A stretch of 60,000 nucleotides of DNA from positions 20,344,701-20,404,700 of the forward strand of contig NC_087063.1 in NCBI RefSeq assembly GCF_963678635.1, read 5' to 3'. Below the pieces are notes generated by a model, which searched no databases, was not told the DNA's origin, and worked only from the letters and a program-made list of their open reading frames with translations. Source of the stretch: Symsagittifera roscoffensis. Taxonomy: Eukaryota > Xenacoelomorpha > Acoela > Convolutidae. Position 1 is the first letter of the stretch, and each line of letters opens with the position of its first letter. The position numbers and the translations under genes were made by a program. Positions 21,830 to 32,565 of this stretch are shown piece by piece.

Positions 21830-22829
21830 AAAATCCATGTTTATCCATGTGTATATATCCAATTGTATTCTTTGATAACTGTCACCGTAAAATATTTAGA
21901 ACTACACTCTAAAAAAAGTTGAGGTAAATATTTTCATTTCGAAATGAAAAGTTGCGATATGCAGTTTGATTTAGGTTACACCTACTATAGACACAGAAAA
22001 TATTTGAAGAACTGGAAGCTAAATCGATCACCATAAAAATCTTCAGATAATTGACCTCTTGCCAAAAAAGTACCTAGACTCAAAAAATGATTGCATTCAA
22101 AAAATTTGATTCGCCGAAACACTTGCATTCTTTGATACCTTGATATCTTGATTAAAATAAAATCGAGGCCTTTTCAAGGTATTGGGTTGAACAACTGACT
22201 GAGGTGACAAAACTTGATGTTGCAATATTTTTTTACTTTTTAGTTTTACTTGTTCCTTTTTACTATTGAAAAAACTTGTACTTCACTGAATTGCTCTAAA
22301 AGAGATCAGAAAGTTTTTAAAAACTTTTGATGAAAAAAATACCTCCGGTACAGTTTTTTCGAAAAAATTGCAAATTTTACCTGAACTTAATTTCAATTAC
22401 CTTTCTTTGTTAAGGTAAAGATTTACCTTAAGTAATTTTAAGGCAGACTTGAGGTAATTCTTACCTTAACAACCACTTACCTTAAGTGACTTGAGGTAAC
22501 CTTACCTCAATTTTTTTCAGAGTGTAACCAATCATGATCAATTTACTAAAACTTATGATAATTTACAAAGCTGAAACTATTTATAGTTTCAGTCAAAGAA
22601 GAAATAATTTAACTAAGAAAGCGGTTGCTCTTCCTCTCCTCTAATCTCACAAGAATACCAAAATATACTAAATCGATTGAGACTAGGAAATATAAGAGTA
22701 AGATTAGGATCGGTATTAGATTTGAAGGTTGCACGTACCTATCCGACCGAAAATACGATAGCGTGATGAACAGACGGTGCACCCTATCCGAAGTTACTCT
22801 ATGAGAAGGCCACACCGGACCTAAACTCA
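21830..22829 (+). repeat. old LTR related to element A/B, split by an insertion
   Basis: The segment from 22,525 to 22,829 follows the element B LTR (57,170-57,509) closely, through ATAAGAGTAAGATTAGGATC and CCCTATCCGAAGTTACTCTATG to the terminal CTAAACTCA at 22,829. The 5' part (about 21,830-21,904) is less clear. No primer site or internal sequence follows, so this is a solo LTR or fragment of an older family member. The two parts are separated by the inverted-repeat element at 21,905-22,524. Confidence 0.65.
21905..22524. mobile_element. 620-bp non-autonomous inverted-repeat element (MITE)
   Basis: Terminal inverted repeats of about 22 bp: CACTCTAAAAAAAGTTGAGG on the left, and the complement of CCTCAATTTTTTTCAGAGTG on the right. 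Both are flanked by TA, and the uninterrupted site (one TA) is seen in the element B LTR. There is no coding capacity. The right end holds several ACCTTAA/TTGAGGTAA sub-repeats. TA duplication and end structure fit the Tc1/mariner superfamily, but other TA-targeting families are possible. Confidence 0.75.
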
Positions 22830-23819
22830 AAGCGTTCTCCACGCTTCAGAGTTTTTTCAAATTCAATTTTGTCAGGTTTAATTGATGAAGGAACATAAAT
22901 TATGCTTTTGAAGGAAAAAAGATTGATTGATCAGAATGCTTTTGTAAAAAAGAAAGATAGATTGATCAGAACATGAAGCATCAGAACGTTTGATACAATT
23001 GATTATACTTGAAAGAAAAAATACTGCAAAATTTTTCCTTTTTTACGAATGCTCTGAAGAGGTACTTTATTCTCCCGGATTAACCTCCGTTAACGAAAAA
23101 TCTTTATCATAAACTTTCATACAAAATTGTTTGTCAAACACTTCAATACAGTGCATGGAAATTTGCTGGTCAAACAGTTTTCAAATATAAAAACTGTTTG
23201 ATAAACAGGTTTTACCTGGCAACAAAAAATCCAGAATAAAAGCTTCAAGTTTTGTTTCTACATTTTGAATCGCAAAATTACTTCTGTAATTTAACAAAAA
23301 AATTCCGAAAAAGAAATGTTTTTTGAAGTTTTCTGCAAATAAACCAAAAATTGACTATGAAGCTTCGAGTGACCCCAGATTATTTTTGTCATGTTCTATA
23401 AGCCAAGATGAATTTTAATCTGTCAAAAAGCAGGCCACGTTTTTCAACTATTCATTTTGATTTTGTGAAGTAAATGCTTTCAAGCCATATACAAAAAAAA
23501 TGAATTTTTTTAAAATAAATTTGATGACAGTTCATGTTTCATGTAATAAAGTAGACTGTAAATCGCCACTGATTCTACTGATTTTTATCTGCGAGATTAG
23601 GTTGCTACTTAACCAGTGGGTTTTTTGTTTGAGAAAATCTATATATTTTTTGTGTTTTTGACAGAAGGCAAAATTATAGTGCAAAAAAGAAGCTTATTCT
23701 TCGATGACGCAAAAGTGCCTGATATACATTGTAAAATGATCATCATTGAGATTTCATAAAGTATTCTGTACGCATAAATTTATATGGAATTGCATGACAA
23801 GCGTTTATAAATCTATACA
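22830..23819. other. gene-less AT-rich stretch
   Basis: No gene, and no clear repeat boundary. Some phrases recur near 24,290. Confidence 0.4.
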
Positions 23820-24140
23820 AGATCGTATCTGCTCGCGCAGCCCTGAATGTAAAAGACTGCTAGGGAAGTTCTAAATGTTCTGACTGCCTATTAAGGCTTA
23901 TGGAGCAGTAAAAACAAAGAAAAATAACTGTAATAAAATAGATTGAATAAAAAATAGTTTGCAAAAATCATCCCCCACATGCCATTTAAAGTACAAAATG
24001 ATAGGTTTCACTCCTAGTAACAAACGAATTATGGCAAATAAGCTTCGTTCAACCAATTTTGAACAATTTCTGACGGATTTAATCTCGGCTTACACGTTAA
24101 CCGCGTTATCGCGCGTTAATTGTGCAAACTGACCAGAATG
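23820..24140 (+). repeat. RA-family fragment
   Basis: Matches 56,781-57,099 along its length: GCAGCCCTGAATG, CTGCCTATTAAGGCTTATGG with AGCAGT, then GCAAATAAGCTTCGTTCAAC and a GTTATCGCGCGTTAATTGTG end. The element B LTR is inserted at the equivalent place in the other copy. Confidence 0.6.
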
Positions 24141-25159
24141 ACAATATTTTAAACCCCATAACTTTACAAAAAATAATTACAGATTTTTTGTTTCAAATTT
24201 AAGCTCAAGACAACAATACCTTTCATCTCTACCTTTCATCTCTCGTATTGGGAAAAACTTAGTCCAGACTGGATTCTTAAAACTAATGAAGCCAATTGAC
24301 TATGAAACTTGGGGTGAACCCAAACTTTTTTCCTGGTTGCTGATATCACACAACATTCTAGTAAGTAGAAAAAAAAACGATTTCATTTTATTGAGATTTT
24401 TTTGTATGCGGAATATTCTGTGCCAAAAACACAACAACCCGCGATCCTTGTTATTAATCATATCTGGTGAACTGAATTGGAGTGAGCATATAGAAAAAGT
24501 CTCTATCAAAAGTCTCTAAGCTGTTATAGAGACTCTACACACATGTCACAGTTAGTAGAAACAGTAACCATAAAGTGAACTATTCGAAGAAATTTAAACC
24601 GGTTACACGGACCTACGACTAGCGAGTTTTAGAACCAAAACAATTTTTGGCAAAACTATGATCTAGTATTTACTCTGCCTACAAATATGATCAGTTTCAT
24701 AGAAAAAAAAATCAAATACTGCTACAAGAGCTGAAACAGTACAAAAAAAATAAGTTAACTTGTAAAAAGATCAAATTAGTTCGACTTTTCTTTTCATTTG
24801 CCATCTGATTTGGTTTTTCTTCGGAAAGAAAAGGAATGTGTTTGTAATACCCAGACATTTAGGGCCAGCGTCGAGAGGACAATTGCCTGTGGCTGATCCT
24901 AGGTGGAGTTGCTAGCCTCATTTGAACCTATTTGTTTGTGAATATTTTGATGCTAATTTTGTTATGAGGCTGGTGATTTTGCTGGAATTCATTTTACTTA
25001 TTGTTTATTTATATAAGAAACCTACCATGAGGAAAATCAAGTCTTTCCTATGATCGAGATAAACATATCCGTCTGAAAACGAGTCGCACTTCAATACAAA
25101 TTTAAACATTAAAAAAAACCAAAACGTCAGATATATGAAAAAATCGGTAAAATGGATTT
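24141..25159. other. gene-less AT-rich stretch
   Basis: No supported gene. The open frame at 24,286-24,519 overlaps a mirror frame and has no recognisable motif. Confidence 0.4.
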
Positions 25160-26437
25160 CCAAATTTGTGTGTCCTTACCGTTGTAAAGAAATAATTGTA
25201 ATATTCATAGGAGCCTGGATGTCTTGTGCAGACACTACTTGTTAGTCCAGAATATGGAATGCTTTAAAACTGCATCATTAGGAGAAGTGGCAGGATTTTT
25301 CCGGCTTTTTACCGGAGAGGATCAGTGCTTAAACGCACACTTCACAGTCTCTATATTTGTAATTGCTAAACTGTGTTTTTAAGACCGAAATGACTACACT
25401 AAGAAGCACTTCATTGGGATAACATCAATTGCGAAACAATGTTAATTACTACACTAAAAAACAATTGTCAATATTAGAGCTTACCGCGCGTCGACACCGA
25501 CGTTCTTCAGTGGCAGCACCAAAAATGTCACCTTTATTCGCAGCACGCATCCCACTTTTGGCGGAACTAATCAGTTATAAAGCTTTCTGAGGCCAATCTT
25601 TGCTCCAGAGACAAGTCCTTAAACAAAATATGCTTTTGTCGGAACGATAAGGAAAGAAAGAACAAAAGACAAACAAAGAGAGCTTATTTGTTGCGGATCC
25701 CGCTGGACTTTCTTGAAATACACAGTTTGCCCTCGTAATGCGGACTATTATGTTTTTTTTTGGGCAGCTATAATTATAATCACCAAAATTGATTGTTTAA
25801 GTATTTATGATCGACTATAATCGTGATATTTTCCAAGAGATTATAATCTTTTATAATCGATTATAATTGATTACTTTCCATGTAAAAAACTTTTTGAATC
25901 AATTAAAGTTTCTTTTTTGCCAAAATTCAGACACACCAAAACATAGGTATTATTTTTCTGTCAAAAAATCTATAACAGTAAGATGTCTTGTCACACATAG
26001 GTTCATCAGAGCGCAAAATTTTAACATGAAATAAAAATTTCAAAGACCTACCTTTATTTTAGTTCTATGAAACTAAAATAAGGTAACGCAATAAAAAAAA
26101 TAAAATGAAATTTATGAAACTAAAAGCGGATAACGAAATAAAACTATGACAAGCAATTGATGTTGTCGCAATGAAGTGCTTCTTAGTGGAGTCATTTTGG
26201 TTCTAGAAACACAGTATAGTAATTAAAATCATAAAGAATGCGAAGTGTTGCGTTTAAGCACTGATCCTTTCCGGGAACAAGCCGGAAGAATCCTGGAAGG
26301 AGCCGCTTCTCCTAATTGAGCAGTTCTTAAGCATTCCATGTTCTGGACTTACAATAAGTGTCTGCACAAGTGATCCGGGCTCCTATCAATATTGCATTTA
26401 TTTCTTTACAGCGGTTACGACATGAGGAGTCCAAATT
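25160..26437. mobile_element. fold-back element with ~275-bp inverted arms
   Basis: The left arm (about 25,160-25,432) and right arm (about 26,152-26,437) are inverted copies of roughly 80% identity. Shared landmarks are AGAAGCACTTCATTG / CAATGAAGTGCTTCT, AGGATCAGTGCTTAAACGC / GCGTTTAAGCACTGATCC and TGTAAAGAAATAA / TTATTTCTTTACA. The 720-bp loop is AT-rich, with no transposase. The target duplication could not be fixed because the arm ends are frayed. Confidence 0.65.
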
Positions 26438-28079
26438 ATTTTGTGAAACTAAATCAATGTGCTGATTTTTGGTGATTACAAAACTTAAAATGTGCATCCT
26501 AAACAATTCCAATCGAAATAAACGAAAAAACAAAAACGTTGTAAATTGGAACTGATTTGAAAAATTTTAATGCAATTTCCTCTTTTTTAAAATAAAAGAG
26601 CAACTACAAAAAACATTAATAAAATAAGCAATTCAGAAGCAAGAGCGAAGAGTAAATGGGCAAACAAAACAGATTATAATGCACTATAATCGATTAAAAT
26701 GGGTTTGTTTTGCAAAACATATGAGTTAGAAATTGGAATATAAATAATCAATTAAAATCAATTATTATCAAAAAGTTTTTGAACAAAAGATGGATTATTA
26801 ATCAATTATAATTGATTAAAAAGTATTATTCATAGTGACAATTCAATTTCAAAAAGAAAGATTATAATAAAAACTCAATTGATCAAAATCAATTTTTTCT
26901 CAATTTTAGTTAAATGCTTCTGAAATCTAGTGTAGTCAATTATAAACGCTTGAAACTGGATGAATGTCAATTAATAGCAGGATGACAAGTTCTCTGCAAA
27001 TATTACAAAAAAAAATCCGACGATAATTATAAAGAAAACTACACAAAAACATATTTCTTTTCTTTTTTCAAATTGAAGTCACTTGAAGTACGCGATATGA
27101 AGTGAAAACTATACAAATACGTACAAAACTTATGAATTAGGCATAATCGTCAGTTGTCCAAAAAAAAATTAACAGCAAACAAAAAAAATTGAACAAAATT
27201 CGAAATGTTTCTGGAAATTCAGTTTGCCTAGGTAACATTTAATTAAGCTAAAGTAAAATCAAATTTTAAAAAACTTCTAAAGTTTCTTCAAATCCCAGCT
27301 AGTACAGCTTTTATATGATCATCACTCGACCTATTCCGATGTTTTTTGTGGTATATATTTTTGCGCCGATAACGAAATAAAAAACTATAACAATCCAATA
27401 TCCAAAGTTCCTCCCCATCTTCATTAGTCGGAACAACACGGAGATTAAAGCGAAAACAATAATTGTTCAAATTGAGTTTGCTCGAGTTTTTACCCTTGCT
27501 ATCTCGTACTAAACCTAATAAAAATTGATATATTCTTGCATTTATTTTACATGACGAATAAAAAATGATTTTGATTGCGTCTTGCCAGGCAAAAATGCTT
27601 TCAACCAAAAATTTTTGCTAAGTTTGGTTCTGGAAAAAATGTTTTCAGAAATATGGTGCAAGCGCCTAGTTGGTTAATATGGGAACAAGTTTTTTTCGCA
27701 GATTCTTTTTTTCTAAATTAGCCCAATAAATTAAAATTAAACAGTTTTATTGTTATCTTGATATCTTAGCTTTTAAACCTATTATCGTTATCTTTACCGT
27801 TATTTTCTTTACCGTTATCCTATATACTTTAAATATCTGAGTTGAGTCCGAAAAATGGTATTTTTCATTTGGTTTCACCCATGAATTTTCAGGTTTTTAA
27901 GAGTCGTTGGATTATTTTTTCTCCAAGCAGTTATCAATTTATAACTTTCTTAACTCACATTTTTGTCGGAATTTTTATATATTCCAAAGCAATTAAATAT
28001 CTTGGTTCCAGTATCGAAAATTATTTTGCAGATTAAATTTTTGCTTATAGTTATTTGGATTTAAAAACAGTCACTTTGC
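26438..28079. other. gene-less AT-rich stretch
   Basis: It contains clustered near-palindromes of the type TAATCGATTATAA / ATCAATTATAATTGAT (26,680-26,890), also found at 25,770-25,880. The frame at 27,288-27,608 on the minus strand (106 codons) has no recognisable motif. Confidence 0.4.
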
Positions 28080-28790
28080 CAAATTGGCAAAAATGCTGAT
28101 TTTTAACGTAGAGCGTAGACAACAAAATCTTTTCGCTTAAAATTTTTAACAAACTGAATTGAGGTAAATTTACTGATCTAACTACTCAAATCACGGATGC
28201 AACGAAAAAATTCAAAAAATTATTCAAAATTTTCATGAGCTTCATCAGTAGCTACTTCAGACATGTTGAACGGCAGTCGGGAGATTTGTAGCTTTGCCCT
28301 AATATAAGCAGGAAGTTGCAGTTTATAATCTTTCTCTATAATTTCTTATAATCTAGACAAGGATAAAGACGTATTACTAATTCAGCAGTATATCTAACAA
28401 AAACTCTGGTGTCAGAACGTCAAGCGGAATGAACCAACTGCGCTCAACATATCTGATGTTTCACATTTTTCAGTACATGTTTTAAATGTTCTGCCTGTTC
28501 AATGTCTTATACTTTGCGTGTGTTCTTGCAAAATTTGAATCAACTAGCAATTTTCAAGCTCCCACAGTTTATCAAAAACAGTCACAGGCAAACTGTTTTT
28601 ATAAATCCGGGTTTTGTTTCAGGCTGCGTAAAAATGGTGGCTAGCAAACAAACTTTGCTTGGAGAAAAGCGTCCACCGCGGCTGCACATAATCCGTCTCT
28701 TTCTTTCTAAATCAGAGGAAAAATTTTTATACAATGATTTTTTTATCGGAAAATTTTTTAAAAGAATTTTTGCGTTTCGAAATGAAAATC
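28080..28790 (+). repeat. RA tandem array, left remnant
   Basis: It contains RA landmarks in array order: GTAGAGCGTAGACAACAAAA, the CATCAGTAGCTACTTCAGAC block, GGATAAAGACGTATTACTAA, and the run TTTTGCGTTTCGAAATGAAA, which stops at the element A target site. The continuation (CCTCAAAAAGAGCAC) is found 18.8 kb away at 47,617, which reconnects this unit to the main array. Confidence 0.7.
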
Positions 28791-29179
28791 TGAGTTATGT
28801 TCGACGTGTAACTCATAGAGTAATTTCGGATAGGGTAAACCGTCTGCTCGTCACGCTATCTTATTTTCGGCCGGATAGAGTCGTGCAACTTTTTAGTCTA
28901 ATACCGATCCTAATCTTACTCTTATATCTACTAGTCTCTGCTAGGCTCAATAGATCTAGAGTATACTGGCTTATTGCGATTGCTGAAGTTCTCTTGGAGA
29001 GGCAACTAATTTCTAAGTTAAATTCAAATCTCTCTGGTGCTGAAATAACAAGTAATTTCAGCACTTACAAATAAGTGGGTTGTTAGTTAGAGGGAATATG
29101 ATTGGTTAATATTAAATATTTTACAGTGATAAAATATCTAATTTATCCAATATTAAAATGTAGTTTAGATCAGGTTCCA
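28791..29179 (-). repeat. 3' LTR of element A
   Basis: Runs from TGAGTTATG (28,791) to GGTTCCA (29,179) on the plus strand. It lacks a 19-bp segment found in the 5' LTR and in the element B LTR. Just inside lies CCCATCCGGGGTTT, which on the element strand gives a short purine-rich run (GGATGGG) next to the LTR, a weak polypurine-tract candidate. Confidence 0.88.
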
Positions 29180-29319
29180 CCCATCCGGGGTTTACAGAGT
29201 TTTTTAGATTTATCTTTCTTTCTGTAATTGAAGGATGGATGATGAACGTTGGCATTTTCTTATCCGGTTCCTCTTAAAGAAGAACGTTCCAGGACGCTGG
29301 AATGGTGGTTATGAAGTTG

Positions 29320-29661
29320 TTATCTTGTCATTCGACAACGACTGTGATCCCCAATGAAATCAGTTCTGTATTTGTAGAGAACTGTTTTAGGTGCAGCCTC
29401 GTCTGGGAATGGCTTGAAGATTGTGTTTGGAAGGGATGCCTTGTAATCTCGGATCTGTACGTATACTTGAACATCGAGGTGGTCATTGGTCTAGTTCAAT
29501 GAAGTCCTTTTCTGCGAAGTCAAGTCGTACTCTAAATCCTTTGAGTCGTAATTGTGGACGGCATGTCGGTTGTGTTTAGCCATTCTTTGTTCGAGTGTGA
29601 TGGGATCGTCTAGTCTTTGGATGTTCGTCTTTGTTGTTGTGTATGATCTATATACTGCATA
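29320..29661 (-). pseudogene. short ORF near the 3' LTR of element A
   Basis: A frame of 114 codons, broken once by TAG (29,490-29,492), opens after a TAA at 29,662 and ends with TAA at 29,320. An ATG lies about 39 codons in (MAKHNRHAVHNYD). The text looks coding (VQVYVQIRDYKASLPNTIF), with ordinary composition rather than the low complexity around it. I recognise no domain. It sits between the post-env ORF and the 3' LTR, where complex retroelements sometimes keep a small accessory gene. It could be a remnant of a longer gene, since element B does not cover this part for comparison. Confidence 0.35.
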
Positions 29662-30753
29662 TTATGATTTACATTTCATAAACTTTTGTTAATTTAGTTT
29701 TTAGTCATGATCTTAGTTAGTTGTTTTCACAAAAGCGTTTTTATTTAGTTCAGTTATTTTGAAGAGTTACTCACCCTTGATTACCTCTTATTAAAAATTG
29801 AAGTGTGGTCACAAAGCGTGGGTGTAGCGCGGTGGGTTAGGCCGGCTATAAGCATGCTCAGGACGTCCTTCTCTGGTGGGTTAGGCCAGGAGTGGAAGTA
29901 TGATTTCATGCTGTTTCTTTGAAAGGTCCTGTTATGTGATAACATTTTATGTTGGTTTTTTCTTTCTTATGTCTGTTTATGGCGGTTTCTTTCTTATGTT
30001 ACTTTGGTTGTGTCCTTTTTTCAAAAATCAAAACTTTTTGGTTTGGGTTTGTCTTACGACTTTTTTGTGTTTTATTATTTCTTTCTTAGACTTTATAATA
30101 GTCTCTAAAAGAATAATTTATTCAGTTTTAAGCTGGGTTAATCCGGTTTGGGTACCGTTGGTTTTCTTTTCTTAGTCATGCTGTTATTTTGTGATTTGTG
30201 GTGTTTAGTAAGCTGCGTTGGTTAGTTTGGGTTAGTATATAGTTCCTTTACAACTGGGTCAAAGAAAAATTTGAAACTTGCTATTGCTTGTTTGAGTAGT
30301 TGTTAGTGAAAACTTGAAACATAAAATCATTATTTAAACATTTCTTTGTGGGCAAGCTGTGTGAGTTTGGATAGAATTCTTGTGCGAATGAATGAAAATA
30401 TTGCAAAGGTTAGTACTGCTTTCTCATTTAATGAAATCATTACTTGAAAGTTGAATTTTTCTGCTTTTGGGGAAGTTTAAAAATTATAAATTTTCATCGT
30501 ATTTAATTTTACTGCTTCTTGGGGAAATAATTTATAAATAAAATTACTACCTTGGGTATGAATTTTACTACATTATTTAGTGCGAAAGATTAATGAGTTT
30601 GAATTTAATTTAAGAAGTTTGTAGTTTTATTTGTCTTTTTCTGTTTTGTAGATGATTGTGATGTGAAGACTAAAAGAATAAATTAAACATTGATAAAAAA
30701 TGGTTAGTACAATTTGAATTTATTAGTTAAATTTATTTTAATTTATATTAACC
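29662..30753. other. non-coding 3' region of element A
   Basis: Low-complexity, T-rich on the plus strand. No frame on the element strand stays open for long. It separates the post-env ORF from the short 3' ORF. Confidence 0.5.
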
Positions 30754-32565
30754 TTATTCATCTGAGAAAAAGCCGTGTGGGAAGATGTCGTGAATCATGT
30801 CTGATGTTGTTAGTAACTTGGCTAGTATGCGTATGACATTTTTAGTTTGTAGCAGTGGCCAAAGCAATTGAAGTGCTTTGATGGTTTTTAGTTCTTCTGT
30901 GCCTACTGCGAACTCATAAGGTGTGTTTTGAATGAGGTTATAAATTTTATGATTATATTAAGTATTATGAATAAATTCTAATAGGGGTATTTCAATAGGT
31001 TGTATAAATTCAAGCGGGATAATGAAGGGTCTTGATTCTTCATCATTGAAGATCTTCGTGATGGGGCAAAATATATACATTTGGGTGACTGGATCGTAGT
31101 TGCGGAGGATGCCGTGGAGGTTAGTATTTTTAATGCAATATGTAAAATTAAGAAAAAATGGTGACGTGTATTTTGAGTTAATAAACTGAAAACGATGGTG
31201 GGGTTGTCTTGATGGAGTGTGTAAATCAAAATGATTTTGTATAAAACGATAATATGTGTAAGTGTGCGTTTGCTTAGTGCGTAACATTATATCGTGTGAA
31301 CAGTGCAAATCGCGTTCCTGTGGTGAAAGAAAGTGAAAGGTTAGTGAAAATAACTGAAATTTATTATAGAAGCTTTAATATGCTTGTATGTCAACTAGTG
31401 CTTCTGAAATTATTTGATCGTGCTTTTTATCAAAAATATTAAGTGTAAATACGTATGGCGTTTCAATGAAAAATATTTCGGTTAGTTGCGGGTTTGCAAA
31501 GCGATCTTCGTCTAAAAATTGATCGTGGTTAGGGCGGATGATATTATGATCGTAGTATTCTATTGAAAAACCGTTAGCTCGGGGTGCGGTGAATGTTTTT
31601 AATAATTTTTTTTATCCAACATAAGTAAATTGTCGAGGTGTTAATGATGTGGTGAGTCTATACAGTATATTTTTGTTTCTTTCGATATTTTCATTAGTAT
31701 CAGTTAGTGGTAGATAAAGGGGGTTGGTATAGTTGTAGTAAGTTGTCCAATGAAGTGTTGGCATGAAAACGTGCTCATCAACAAAATTTCGTGTTTCATT
31801 AGTAGTGGTAGAAGTATTTAAGGTATATTGTGGAAATCAGGGTAGGGTGGTTTGAAGGAAATTTTTTGTGTTTGTGTGTTCTGGGTGGTTGATATATTCT
31901 TTGGCTGTTCCGGGTTTGGTTGTAAATGGGTGATTTGGAAATTTTCGTTTAAAAGTGCGGTAAGCTCGGTTAGTGCTGGTAGGTGTTTCGGTGGATGTGG
32001 ATGATTGAGCTAATGATGGAGTGTAATCGGAAAGTGGTGTAAGTGTTTGTGGATTTAATGATGTTACCGTTGATGACAGTTGATGTATCGTAAGAGTGTG
32101 GGGGTGTGTTAACTGTTGTTGTAATGTAATAAAATTGTCAAGTTCTTCGGAAATTTGAATGTTATCTAGGGAGTTATTATGCGATCTGTCAGAATTAAAT
32201 GGAGAATAGGTTGCGGTTACTTGGGAAGCGTAAAAAGGAGTGGAAAGAGATGGGAGTGCATGACTGGTTTGGATGGGTTGAAAGGGGGGTTTTGAAAAAG
32301 CTGAAGAATTGGTCTGGGTATGGGTAGAGGGAGATGGTTCGGAGTTAGCGAATTCGTCGGGAGTTTCTACATCGGAGTTGTTAAATTGTGAGAGGGTATG
32401 AAAAACTGAAAGATCTGAGTTAGTATCAGAATTCATGCTTGATGGTATATTAATAACTGGAGAATCGGGTGGTGGGAAAGCAAAAAGTGGGATTATTGGG
32501 ATTTGAGTTTGGAGGTTGGCTGGGTGGGAATTTGAGCGACGGAGGGATCCAATTTGTCGGCTCAT
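30754..32565 (-). pseudogene. post-env ORF of element A (603 codons with four stops)
   Basis: A single reading phase runs from the ATG at 32,565 to a TAA at 30,754. It is broken only by TGA (31,837), TAA (about 31,613), TAA (about 31,376) and TAA (30,958). The N-terminal 240 residues are rich in Ser, Thr, Pro, Asn and Gln and look disordered. The C-terminal 350 are mixed and globular-looking (FVDEHVFMPTLHWTTYYN, IFFIETPYVFTLNIFDKKHD, MYIFCPITKIFNDEESRP). Holding one phase over 1.8 kb with so few stops shows it was a real gene until recently. Its ATG overlaps the stop of the env-like frame as ATGA. I recognise no family; no membrane segment or zinc motif is evident. Confidence 0.6.

Noticed and set aside
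27288-27608. 106-codon minus frame
   Set aside because: No motif, no splice or promoter signal, AT-rich surroundings; could not be distinguished from chance.
29900-30175. Plus-strand hydrophobic 91-codon frame
   Set aside because: T-rich low-complexity 3' region of element A; no start context or homologue evident.
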